Shown here: positions 1 through 7,678 of the stretch, piece by piece
Position numbering within the stretch: the first letter of the stretch is position 1
Layout of the letters: each line of letters begins with the position of its first letter
Assembly: GCA_039181495.1 (NCBI GenBank)
Contig: JBCDCP010000034.1
Location: 1 to 24,774 of the forward strand
Source: JBCDCP01 sp039181495
Lineage (GTDB): Bacteria; Pseudomonadota; Alphaproteobacteria; Rhizobiales; Tepidamorphaceae
Reading direction: 5' to 3'
DNA: 24,774 nucleotides
The notes under the pieces: generated by a model
What the model saw: the letters and a program-made list of their open reading frames with translations, nothing else
What the model was told of the DNA's origin: nothing
Databases searched by the model: none
Translations under genes and position numbers: made by a program

Positions 1-1
1 C

Positions 2-1015
2 TCCGGCATGCTGGTGTCCGCCAAGGAGCAACGGATCACCTCGGCGGAGACGGGACAGGTCCTCAGCTACGTGATCTCCGGGCCAATCGAAGAGGTTGAG
101 ACCGACATCGCGCAGTTTCGCGGCGTACTTTCAGTGACTTTGGCTCTGTTTGCGCTTGCCTTTCTTGGTCTGATCGCGCTGGCAACAGTACTGGCATTCC
201 GGCCACTTAAACGGGTCGGTCGGACAATCGATCGGATTGCGCGGGGAGAACAAACCTCGCTCGACGAGAACTATCCAACCGAGATTGCGCCGCTCGTTGC
301 GCAGATTAATGGCCTTATTGCCGCCAACACGCGGACCGTCGAACGGGCAAGGACCCATGTGGGCAATCTCGCCCACGCGCTGAAGACGCCGCTTTCGGTT
401 CTGCGCAATGAAGCCGCGACGCCATCATCGGAGCTCGCCGAACTGGTTCAGAGTCAGACGCTGCAGATGCAGTCACAGGTCGACTACCATCTCAAGCGTG
501 CGCGGGCCGCCGCCCAGTTGCACACCCTGACCGTCATAACGCCTGTAAGCCCTGTTATCGACGCACTGGCCCGTACAATGACCAAGATCCATCAGGACCG
601 CCAGATTGCCATCGACACCGATTGCCTACCCGACATTGCCTTTCGCGGGGAACGCCAGGATCTCGAAGAGATACTTGGCAATTTGCTCGATAATGCCTGC
701 AAATGGGCCACTAGCAGGGTGAGCGTGACCTGTGCCCGAAGCGCAAGTCCTGATGCCCCGGGTGTCGGTGCACAGATGCTCGATCTGGTGGTGGAGGACG
801 ACGGTCCGGGCTTGAGCGCAACGGAAATCGAGGCCGCTCTGCAGCGTGGAACGCGGCTTGATGAGGCCGTACCGGGAACCGGTCTCGGCCTTGCGATCGT
901 TCGCGACCTCGTCGGCCTTTACGATGGCCAACTGTCGCTGTCGAAGTCAAAAGCAGGCGGGCTCTTGGTCAGTCTGCAATTGCCGGCGGCGCGATCCAAC
1001 ATGGCGGCAACCTGA
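2..1015 (+). CDS. Sensor histidine kinase, 3' part (FeuQ-like by context)
   Basis: This is the C-terminal 337 codons of a membrane sensor kinase; the frame is open through the left edge, so the true start lies outside the window. Counting from the first ATG (position 8), a hydrophobic segment at about residues 40-64 is the second membrane helix. A HAMP-like linker follows (about 65-118), then a HisKA box with His123 in LAHALKTPLSVL. The ATPase has an N-box (Asn229 in GNLLDNACKW), a G1 box (EDDGPG, 264-269) and a G2 box (GTGLGLAIV, 290-298). It would phosphorylate a response regulator, probably encoded just upstream. In Rhizobium the feuPQ pair lies close to cycHJKL, and the ccm/cyc genes follow here, which suggests FeuQ. 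The PhoQ-like H-box fits. The kinase call is firm; the FeuQ name is inference from context. Confidence 0.9.
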   Translation, partial: SGMLVSAKEQRITSAETGQVLSYVISGPIEEVETDIAQFRGVLSVTLALFALAFLGLIALATVLAFRPLKRVGRTIDRIARGEQTSLDENYPTEIAPLVAQINGLIAANTRTVERARTHVGNLAHALKTPLSVLRNEAATPSSELAELVQSQTLQMQSQVDYHLKRARAAAQLHTLTVITPVSPVIDALARTMTKIHQDRQIAIDTDCLPDIAFRGERQDLEEILGNLLDNACKWATSRVSVTCARSASPDAPGVGAQMLDLVVEDDGPGLSATEIEAALQRGTRLDEAVPGTGLGLAIVRDLVGLYDGQLSLSKSKAGGLLVSLQLPAARSNMAAT

Positions 1016-1099
1016 TTGTTACGGCACCTGTTGACCACTTCACGCCGCCCTGAATTTGCCCTAAAGCCAACGCAACACGATCTTAACGGAAAACGCCCC

Positions 1100-1114
1100 T
1101 TAGCAGTTCGTTAA
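1100..1114 (+). promoter_or_regulatory. CtrA-like motif upstream of the lipoprotein gene
   Basis: TTAG-N7-TTAA lies 76 bases before the ATG of the lipoprotein gene. The alphaproteobacterial cell-cycle regulator CtrA binds TTAA-N7-TTAA, so this is one mismatch from consensus. It sits in the 174-base gap (1016-1189) where the lipoprotein promoter must lie. Sites with one mismatch occur by chance several times in 25 kb, so this is only a candidate. Confidence 0.25.
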
Positions 1115-1189
1115 ACCGATTGGGGATTCATGGGGCTTGTAGGGCCGGTGCGCACCTTGCGCTGAGTATGGCCCAGTAAGGTGGCAATC

Positions 1190-1675
1190 ATGCGTTCTTC
1201 ACACATTATCGCTGCATTTGCAGCGGTCGGGCTGGTGGTGGCCGGCTGTTCGAATTCTTCTCAGGGACCCGGTGCAGGTCAGACCCTCGGCACGATTGCC
1301 GGCGCGGTGGCTGGCGGCGTCCTTGGCAACCAGGTTGGCGGCGGCAGTGGCCGTACCGCAGCGACCGTCGTTGGCGTTGTTGCCGGCGGCCTGATCGGCA
1401 ACCGTCTGGGGCAACTGGTCGATGAGTCCGACCGTCGCCGCGCCCAGGAAGCCGAATATCGTGCGCTCGAGTTCTCCAAAGCGGATTCGCCCGTCGTCTG
1501 GCGCAATCCCGACCGCAATGTCTACGGCGAAGTCGTACCTGGACCGAGCTATCAGCACTCGAACTTTCAGAACTGCCGCGACTACACCCATACGATCTTC
1601 ATCGAAGGGAAGCCGGAAGTTGCGAAGGGACGTGCGTGCCGCAATCCTGACGGCAGTTGGCAGACCGTCGGCTAA
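1190..1675 (+). CDS. Glycine-zipper outer-membrane lipoprotein (17 kDa surface antigen family)
   Basis: A 161-residue envelope lipoprotein of unknown precise role. A short hydrophobic signal ends in a lipobox (VVAGC, Cys20), the predicted lipidation site. Residues 37-74 form a glycine zipper rich in GxxxG steps (TIAGAVAGGVLGNQ and VVAGGLIGNRLG), as in the Rickettsia 17 kDa antigen family. The C-terminal part has the family pattern: GEVVPGPSY, a Cys in QNCRDYTH, and GRACRNPDGSW near the end. The ATG at 1190 is preferred over the in-frame GTG at 1181 because AAGG at 1178-1181 is well placed for it and it gives a clean signal peptide. The gene appears monocistronic: a stem-loop follows and the next gene starts 153 bases on. 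Confidence 0.88.
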   Translation: MRSSHIIAAFAAVGLVVAGCSNSSQGPGAGQTLGTIAGAVAGGVLGNQVGGGSGRTAATVVGVVAGGLIGNRLGQLVDESDRRRAQEAEYRALEFSKADSPVVWRNPDRNVYGEVVPGPSYQHSNFQNCRDYTHTIFIEGKPEVAKGRACRNPDGSWQTVG

Positions 1676-1704
1676 CCGACGGGCCTGACCGGCAACGAAG
1701 AGAG

Positions 1705-1735
1705 AGCCTCGCGTAGCGTCAATCGGCGCGAGGCT
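1705..1735 (+). terminator. Stem-loop after the lipoprotein gene
   Basis: A perfect 9-bp inverted repeat (AGCCTCGCG at 1705-1713, CGCGAGGCT at 1727-1735) with a 13-base loop lies 29 bases after the lipoprotein stop codon. No T-run follows, so it may be a 3'-end-protecting hairpin or a weak terminator rather than a classic intrinsic terminator. Confidence 0.5.
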
Positions 1736-1758
1736 GTTCGCACCACGTCACAAACCGA

Positions 1759-1768
1759 CTGTTAACAG
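1759..1768. promoter_or_regulatory. Palindrome CTGTTAACAG upstream of the 466-residue protein gene
   Basis: A perfect 10-base palindrome sits inside an imperfect one (CGACT at 1756-1760, AGTCG at 1769-1773), 60 bases before the start at 1829. Its place in a short promoter-bearing gap makes an operator possible. I cannot name a regulator that binds it. Confidence 0.25.
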
Positions 1769-1828
1769 AGTCGTGTCATTTTCAGGGACTACGGTTTATG
1801 CCGTTGGTACAGCCGTCCCGGAAGTGGC

Positions 1829-3229
1829 ATGAACGCGTCTGCGCCCACCATATCGGAAAAAGTCGGAGAGTATCTCGGGACGCTCCCCGAGACGCTGCTC
1901 ATCCGGCTTGTCCATGAGATTCGCGGCGCAGCGTTGCTTGGCGATGAAGATCCCGCCAACGCCATGATCGCAGATGCCGCCGCAGCGGTCTTGGCTTCCC
2001 GGCACCCTGATGGCGGTGACGCGCTGTGTCCCGACACAACGCTCTTCCATCCCATAATGCCATTTCTGGTGTCGACGTCGGGCAACACCAAGTACCAAGG
2101 CCGTATCAGGCGAAAGTCCATTGAAGGCTTGTGGGTCTACTTCAATCGCGATCGGCCCCTGGACGGATTAGGTGCTCTGGTCAGGAAAGTCGCGACCGAC
2201 ATTCTTGGCACCGACGGGAGTACCTCGACATCATCTGTTGCTGACGTTGTCAGCCTGGTACTGCCGGAACTTCAGCTGATCCAGCAAGGCACCGCGAAAG
2301 GTGAAGCCAACCACGCCCGTATGGTCGGGCAGATCGGCGGCAAAGGCGTTGCTGAGGATGTTGCCGAAGTCACCCGGATCTTTCAGGTTCACGGAGTCCT
2401 CGCCAATCTTTCCAAACGACTGCCAACCGATGTCGAGGTTCTGGGCACCGATCACCTGAGTGCGATTGCGCAGGCGATCTCCGCTCTCCAGCCGGTCGAT
2501 TACGCACTTCTGGCAATCCTGCTCAACAGCAGGTTGGCCCACCCCGCCAGCATGCTCCGCATTCTGATTGATAAAGAGCGGACCGATGATGCCTCGGTGC
2601 TGGCGAAGTCGAAACTCGCCGTCCTTGTCGATGTGCTGATGGATGAGCTCGCCATCAGCACCGATCTGGTCGCCGAGCGCGTCAACAGCAACGCCCAGAA
2701 TGATGACGTCATTCATTGCCTGCGCCGTTTCCACGATGTAGCCGCCGGCCTGACCACCGAGATTTCGATCGAGATGCATGGCGCATGGTTCCAGCGGCTT
2801 GCCCAGGAACGGCGACGGATGGCGGACGTCGCAGCGCGCGAGATCGAGCAGATACCAGGTCGTCTGCGATTGGCCATACAACCGGGCGGCGGCTCGTTGA
2901 TGCCCGACCCCAAGGATATCGAGATCGCCACGAGCGCTGCGCGGCTCCTGATCGCGGCAAAGCCCCTGCGCAGCGGGCTGGCGCTGAACGAAACGTTAGG
3001 GCGGGTCAACACTCAGGCCGAGTCGCTGGTAGACGCTGCAGCACGCAGTCTGCCGGAACAGGCGCGCGCGGCCAGTGGAGATCAGCTTGCGATTCTTGGT
3101 GCCCAGTTCACCGGGCTGAGCTGCGTTGCCAAAGAGTTGTTCGGCAAGGAGTACGCCCGGTTGCTGCTGCGAAGCGGCCAGGTTGCCGGATTGCACCAGC
3201 AGGCGCACCTGATGCCGAAGGCAGCGTGA
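1829..3229 (+). CDS. Unrecognised conserved-looking protein, 466 residues, soluble and helical
   Basis: I do not recognise this protein. No signal peptide or membrane helix is visible. It looks almost entirely alpha-helical, with many Leu/Ala-rich amphipathic stretches, for example TLPETLLIRLVHEI near the N-terminus, LAKSKLAVLVDVLMDEL mid-protein and ARSLPEQARAASGDQLAIL near the C-terminus. No nucleotide-binding, catalytic or DNA-binding motif stands out. Start at ATG 1829, preceded by GGAAG; no other ATG nearby is in frame. Codon use looks like that of its neighbours, so it is a resident gene rather than a recent arrival. It lies between the lipoprotein gene and ccmI, separated from ccmI by 145 bases, so it need not share that operon. 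The coding call is firm from length and codon pattern; function is unknown. Confidence 0.85.
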   Translation: MNASAPTISEKVGEYLGTLPETLLIRLVHEIRGAALLGDEDPANAMIADAAAAVLASRHPDGGDALCPDTTLFHPIMPFLVSTSGNTKYQGRIRRKSIEGLWVYFNRDRPLDGLGALVRKVATDILGTDGSTSTSSVADVVSLVLPELQLIQQGTAKGEANHARMVGQIGGKGVAEDVAEVTRIFQVHGVLANLSKRLPTDVEVLGTDHLSAIAQAISALQPVDYALLAILLNSRLAHPASMLRILIDKERTDDASVLAKSKLAVLVDVLMDELAISTDLVAERVNSNAQNDDVIHCLRRFHDVAAGLTTEISIEMHGAWFQRLAQERRRMADVAAREIEQIPGRLRLAIQPGGGSLMPDPKDIEIATSAARLLIAAKPLRSGLALNETLGRVNTQAESLVDAAARSLPEQARAASGDQLAILGAQFTGLSCVAKELFGKEYARLLLRSGQVAGLHQQAHLMPKAA

Positions 3230-3374
3230 TCCGTCGCGTTTACCGTTCGAAGCGGTGATTTGCCGCACGGTATCATACTCTATTCAGACCGGCCTCAAGC
3301 GATTAAATAAGTTCTAGTGTAGCGGGGAAACATCCGCATGGGACGGGTTTGCCGGACCTGACTGGAGGGGTCGT

Positions 3375-4586
3375 GTGTCGACGCTTTGGATCGTCTTCGC
3401 ACTTTTGACGTTCTTTGCTGTCGCGCTGGTGCTTGCGCCCCTGCGATCGAAGATCGCCACTGATTCAAGGACCGACACAGATGATGCCAACGAGGCATCG
3501 GATCTCTCTGTCTATCGCGCTCAACTTGGTGAGATTGATCAGGACCGGGACCGCGGACTGATTTCCGAATCGGATGCCGAATCCGCGCGGATCGAGGTAT
3601 CGAGGCGGCTTTTGGCCAGGGCGAGAGTTCTTGGCATAGAAGTCGACGATGCGAGCCAGTCAAAAGCCCCAGAGGCTCCGGCCAACACAGCATCCCCTCC
3701 GAGGACGGGCCGGAGATTCGCTGCCGCCACCGTGATTGTGGCGATCCCCGCCCTCGCACTTTCCCTGTACATGGTCATCGGTTCGCCAAACCTACCGGGC
3801 CAGCCGCTGGCTGAGAGGTTGGCCGAGGCCACGGGCGATCAGAATCTCGATATTCTCATCGCCCGTGTTGAGACTCATCTGGCGGCCAATCCGGAGGACG
3901 GCCAGGGCTGGGAAGTCCTTGCTCCGGTCTACCGTCGCCTCGGGCGGGTCGAAGATGCAGCGCGCGCCTACCGCAATGTCATTCGTCTGCTTGGTTCGAA
4001 CGCTGAACGCCAGGCGGACCTCGGTGAAATGCTCGTGGCGGCACGCGATGGCGTTGTCGAGGATGATGCGAGAAGCGCTTTTGAGGCGGCACTGGCCCAT
4101 GACCCTGAGGTCATCAAGGCGCGTTATTACCTCGGTGTTGCCGCTGAGCAGGACGGCAACAGCGACGAGGCGCTTGGAATCTGGCAGGCACTGGTGGAAG
4201 CGGATGGAGAACCGGACGCGATCTGGCGACAGGTTGCGCGTGAGCGTCTGGTGGCCCTTGGCGGCACGGTGCCAGAGGAACCACAGGTGGCGCCAAACAG
4301 CCCCCCCTCCGGCCCTACGGAAGAGGACATTGCCGCAGCACAGGAACTGAGCCCTGAAGACCGCATGGCGATGATCCGCAGCATGGTCGAAGGGCTCGAC
4401 GTCAGACTGGATGAGGACGGTTCGGATCTCGATGGCTGGTTGCGGCTCATGCGCGCCTACACCGTCCTGGGAGAAAACGATCAGGCAATCAGAGCCGTCT
4501 CGCGTGCACGTGAGGCTCTGGCAGGCAACGAGGCGGCGTTGCAGCAGATCGACGAGGCAGCAAGATCACTCCAGATCCTCAACTAA
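3375..4586 (+). CDS. ccmI: Cytochrome c biogenesis protein CcmI (CycH)
   Basis: CcmI is the membrane chaperone that holds apocytochrome c and delivers it to the CcmF/CcmH heme ligation complex. The 403-residue protein has two N-terminal membrane helices (about 4-22 and 114-134), separated by a cytoplasmic loop with the family pattern VYRAQLGEIDQDRDRGLIS (47-65). A periplasmic TPR region follows (about 155-295, with helices around GWEVLAPVYRRLGRVEDAARAY), then a C-terminal domain (about 320-403). The start is GTG at 3375 behind a strong GGAGGGG (3364-3370). It heads the ccmIEFH operon, with 99 bases before ccmE. The bipartite layout and length match the alphaproteobacterial CycH type. Confidence 0.95.
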   Translation: MSTLWIVFALLTFFAVALVLAPLRSKIATDSRTDTDDANEASDLSVYRAQLGEIDQDRDRGLISESDAESARIEVSRRLLARARVLGIEVDDASQSKAPEAPANTASPPRTGRRFAAATVIVAIPALALSLYMVIGSPNLPGQPLAERLAEATGDQNLDILIARVETHLAANPEDGQGWEVLAPVYRRLGRVEDAARAYRNVIRLLGSNAERQADLGEMLVAARDGVVEDDARSAFEAALAHDPEVIKARYYLGVAAEQDGNSDEALGIWQALVEADGEPDAIWRQVARERLVALGGTVPEEPQVAPNSPPSGPTEEDIAAAQELSPEDRMAMIRSMVEGLDVRLDEDGSDLDGWLRLMRAYTVLGENDQAIRAVSRAREALAGNEAALQQIDEAARSLQILN

Positions 4587-4685
4587 CAAGGGTCATGGTA
4601 TGGCGCTCGAAGATGGGTCAGACTGAAAGACAGCGATCGCGTCAGCTCGGGATGACGGAGCGGCCGGGAGAGGACTAAAGGCACG

Positions 4686-5141
4686 ATGAAACGCAAGCAA
4701 AGACGGCTTGTTCTGATTGGCGCAGCAGGCACCACGTTGGCGCTAGCGGCGACGCTCGTGCTGACTGCCTTCCAGCAGACAATCGTGTTCTTCAACACGC
4801 CATCGGAACTTGTCACACAGGATCTTTCGCCCCAGCAGCGTATTCGCCTTGGCGGAATTGTGGCCGAAGGCAGCGTTATCCGCGGTCAGGGAACCGAGGT
4901 CAGTTTTGCGGTAACCGATCAGATCGCCACGGTCGATGTCGTTTTTGAAGGCATCCTGCCGGACCTGTTCCGCGAAGGGCAGGGCGTTGTTACAGAAGGG
5001 ATTCTGGATACTGAAGGCGTGTTCATGGCGGACACCGTGCTGGCCAAGCATGATGAGAACTACATGCCCAAGGAAGTGGCCGATGCGTTGAAAGAGCAGG
5101 GGCTCTGGCAGCACAGTGATGGGGAGAGCAACCAGCAATGA
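4686..5141 (+). CDS. ccmE: Periplasmic heme chaperone CcmE (CycJ)
   Basis: CcmE binds heme covalently in the periplasm, taking it from CcmC and handing it to CcmF for attachment to apocytochrome c. The 151-residue protein has a short basic N-terminus and one membrane anchor (about 8-29). A beta-barrel OB-fold domain follows (about 45-120), with RIRLGGIVAEGSV and VVFEGILPDLFREGQGVV. The heme-binding His122 and nearby Tyr126 lie in AKHDENYMP. AAGG just before ATG 4686 serves as ribosome-binding site. Its stop overlaps the ccmF start by 4 bases (ATGA), so the two are translationally coupled. Confidence 0.97.
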   Translation: MKRKQRRLVLIGAAGTTLALAATLVLTAFQQTIVFFNTPSELVTQDLSPQQRIRLGGIVAEGSVIRGQGTEVSFAVTDQIATVDVVFEGILPDLFREGQGVVTEGILDTEGVFMADTVLAKHDENYMPKEVADALKEQGLWQHSDGESNQQ

Positions 5142-7126
5142 TCCCTGAGACCGGCCATTATGCTCTGATCATCGCGCTCGTCCTCGCAATTGTTCAGGGG
5201 AGCCTGCCGCTCTACGGCGTTCGCCGCGACGATGTCGCCATAATGCGCACAGGCATCACGGCTGCTTTCGGGCAGCTCTTGTTTGTTACGCTTGCCTTCG
5301 GACTGCTCACGGCAGCCTATATCCAGTCCGACTTCTCGGTTCAGAACGTCTACGAGAACTCGCACAGCGCTAAACCGATGATCTACAAGATCACCGGTGT
5401 CTGGGGAAACCACGAAGGCTCGTTGGTGCTCTGGGTGCTGATCCTTGCGCTTTTTGGCGCACTCGTGGCTCTTTATGGCAACAACCTGCCCGAACGATTC
5501 AGGGCGACTGTGCTTGCCGTCCAAGCCTGGGTGGCGATTGCGTTTCTGCTGTTCATCATCAAGACGTCCAACCCCTTCCTGCGGCTCGATCCCGCACCGG
5601 GCGAGGGACGTGATCTCAATCCGCTCCTCCAGGATATCGGTCTCGCGCTGCACCCGCCGTTGCTCTACGCCGGATATGTCGGGTTTTCGATTTCATTCTC
5701 GTTTGCTGTTGCAGCGCTTATCCAGGGCCGGCTCGATGCCGCCTGGGCACGGTGGGTCCGGCCATGGACGCTGGCTGCCTGGGCCTTCCTGACCATGGGA
5801 ATCGCGATCGGGTCCTACTGGGCCTACTATGAGCTGGGTTGGGGCGGGTGGTGGTTCTGGGACCCGGTTGAGAACGCCTCGTTCATGCCATGGCTGTTGG
5901 GGACGGCATTGCTGCACTCGGCCATTGTCATGGAAAAGCGTGACGCACTGAAAATCTGGACGGTGCTGCTCGCAATCCTGACTTTTTCGTTGAGCCTCTT
6001 GGGCACCTTCCTGGTTCGATCCGGCGTTCTCACGTCGGTTCACGCCTTCGCGGTTGATCCCGAGCGCGGGCTCTACATCCTCGTTATTCTGGTGCTGTTT
6101 ACCGGTGGCTCGCTGGCGCTCTTTGCATTGCGCGCAAACCAGCTGAAGGCAGGCGGGGTGTTTGCACCGATCAGCCGGGAAGGCGCACTGGTCTTCAACA
6201 ATCTGCTGCTCACCGCATCCTGTGGTGTGGTCTTCGTTGGCACGCTCTACCCACTCGCACTGGAAGCGGTCACTGGCGAGAAGATTTCTGTCGGGGCACC
6301 GTTCTTCAACGCGACCTTCGGCCCGTTGATGGTACCGCTGATCCTGGCAATGCCATTTGGCCCATTCCTGGCCTGGAAGCGAGCTGATCTCGCCGGAACG
6401 GCGGAGCGGCTCTATGCCGTTATGGGTGTCAGTCTGGTAACGTTCCTGCTGGTCGTTTGGCTGCGTGACGGGGCACCGGTCCTCGCGGCTTTCGGGCTTG
6501 CACTGGGCATCTGGCTGATCGGCGGCGCGATCGCCGAATTGGCTTTCCGCGTCAAGCTGTTCAAGGTCGACTTTTCCGAGTCTTTCCGCCGCTTCATCAA
6601 TCTACCCAGAGCAAGCTATGGCACGGCATTGGGGCATGGCGGCGTTGGCGTCATGGTGCTTGGCGTGGTTGCCGTGATGTCGTTCGAACAGGAGAAGATC
6701 CTGGCGATGCAACCCGGCCAGTCCGCGGATATCGCCGGCTACTCGGTGACATTTGATGGTGTTCGGCCGCGTGTTGGCGACAATTACCGCGACATCGTCG
6801 GGCACTTCGTGATCAGCCGGAACGGGCGCATCATCGATGAGGTGGATCCAGCCAAACGAGTCTACATCGCGTCTGGGACGCCAACAACTGAAGCCGGCAT
6901 CACCACTGTCTTCCCAAGCCAGGTCTATGTCAGCCTTGGCGATCCGCTTGAGGCCGGTGGCTTCTCAGTCAGCCTCTACCACAAGCCGCTGGTGATCCTG
7001 ATTTGGCTGGGCGCGTTGATCATGACGATTGGCGCCGCCGTGTCGCTGACAGATCGTCGCTTGAGGGTCGGCGCACCCAAACGCGCAGCACCGCGCGGCG
7101 CTGCGATGCCTGCACCGGCGCAATGA
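5138..7126 (+). CDS. ccmF: Heme lyase subunit CcmF (CycK)
   Basis: CcmF is the large integral membrane protein that attaches heme from holo-CcmE to the CXXCH cysteines of apocytochrome c. The 662-residue protein is polytopic and carries the heme-handling WWD signature GWGGWWFWDPVENASF (234-249). The four histidines expected of the family are present: His172 (LHPPLLY), His260 (LLHSAIV), His302 (SVHAFAV) and His500 (LGHGGVG). Length matches the family. It starts in the ATGA overlap with ccmE and is followed 12 bases later by ccmH. No frame disruption is seen. Confidence 0.98.
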   Translation: MIPETGHYALIIALVLAIVQGSLPLYGVRRDDVAIMRTGITAAFGQLLFVTLAFGLLTAAYIQSDFSVQNVYENSHSAKPMIYKITGVWGNHEGSLVLWVLILALFGALVALYGNNLPERFRATVLAVQAWVAIAFLLFIIKTSNPFLRLDPAPGEGRDLNPLLQDIGLALHPPLLYAGYVGFSISFSFAVAALIQGRLDAAWARWVRPWTLAAWAFLTMGIAIGSYWAYYELGWGGWWFWDPVENASFMPWLLGTALLHSAIVMEKRDALKIWTVLLAILTFSLSLLGTFLVRSGVLTSVHAFAVDPERGLYILVILVLFTGGSLALFALRANQLKAGGVFAPISREGALVFNNLLLTASCGVVFVGTLYPLALEAVTGEKISVGAPFFNATFGPLMVPLILAMPFGPFLAWKRADLAGTAERLYAVMGVSLVTFLLVVWLRDGAPVLAAFGLALGIWLIGGAIAELAFRVKLFKVDFSESFRRFINLPRASYGTALGHGGVGVMVLGVVAVMSFEQEKILAMQPGQSADIAGYSVTFDGVRPRVGDNYRDIVGHFVISRNGRIIDEVDPAKRVYIASGTPTTEAGITTVFPSQVYVSLGDPLEAGGFSVSLYHKPLVILIWLGALIMTIGAAVSLTDRRLRVGAPKRAAPRGAAMPAPAQ

Positions 7127-7138
7127 GCGAAGTCAGCG

Positions 7139-7633
7139 ATGCGCATTCAATCCGTTCTTGCCGGCATTCTGGTCGCCTTCACGTGTCTCTTGTCACCTTT
7201 GTCGGTGAACCAGCCGGCCCATGCGCTGCAAGCCACAGAACTGCTCGAAGATCCCGCCCTGGAAGCCCGTGCCCGCGAAGTCTCGGCCCAATTGCGCTGC
7301 CTGGTCTGCCAGAACCAGTCAATCGATGACTCCAATGCAGGCCTGGCGCGTGATCTGCGCCAGCTGGTGCGTGAGCGGATCCTTGCCGGTGATACAAACG
7401 ACGAAGTGATCGACTTTGTCGTTGCCCGCTATGGTGACTTCGTTCTTCTCTCCCCACCTCTTCGTACACACACTCTGCTTCTTTGGGCCGCTCCGGCTCT
7501 GTTTCTTATTTTCGGTCTCGCGCTGGTGCTGAGGCTGTTCTTGCGCAAATCTGCGAGCGTGCCGGCCGGTCCGGCTCCGCTGAGCGCAGCCGAACAAAAG
7601 GCACTCGACGACCTCATCAATCGCAAGGAATAG
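7139..7633 (+). CDS. ccmH: Apocytochrome c thiol reductase CcmH (CycL)
   Basis: CcmH reduces or presents the cysteines of apocytochrome c for heme ligation. The 164-residue protein has an N-terminal signal sequence ending near AHA (28-30). A periplasmic three-helix domain carries the redox pair Cys54/Cys57 in LRCLVCQNQSI, followed by the typical RERILAGDTNDEVIDFVVARYGDFVLLSPP stretch, given here in two parts (78-97 and 98-107). A membrane helix at 112-134 and a short cytoplasmic tail complete it. This is the short single-domain CcmH; the TPR part found fused in E. coli is the separate CcmI here. It ends the four-gene operon; ccmABCD and ccmG are not in this window. Confidence 0.97.
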   Translation: MRIQSVLAGILVAFTCLLSPLSVNQPAHALQATELLEDPALEARAREVSAQLRCLVCQNQSIDDSNAGLARDLRQLVRERILAGDTNDEVIDFVVARYGDFVLLSPPLRTHTLLLWAAPALFLIFGLALVLRLFLRKSASVPAGPAPLSAAEQKALDDLINRKE

Positions 7634-7678
7634 GGCTCCGCCTGCCGCTCCTTGCCAGCCTGCTGACAGGGGGACGAC

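Noticed and set aside
2231..2881. Minus-strand open frame of 216 codons inside the unknown 466-residue gene
   Set aside because: The plus-strand frame is longer, has a plausible start and normal codon pattern; this frame has no better support.
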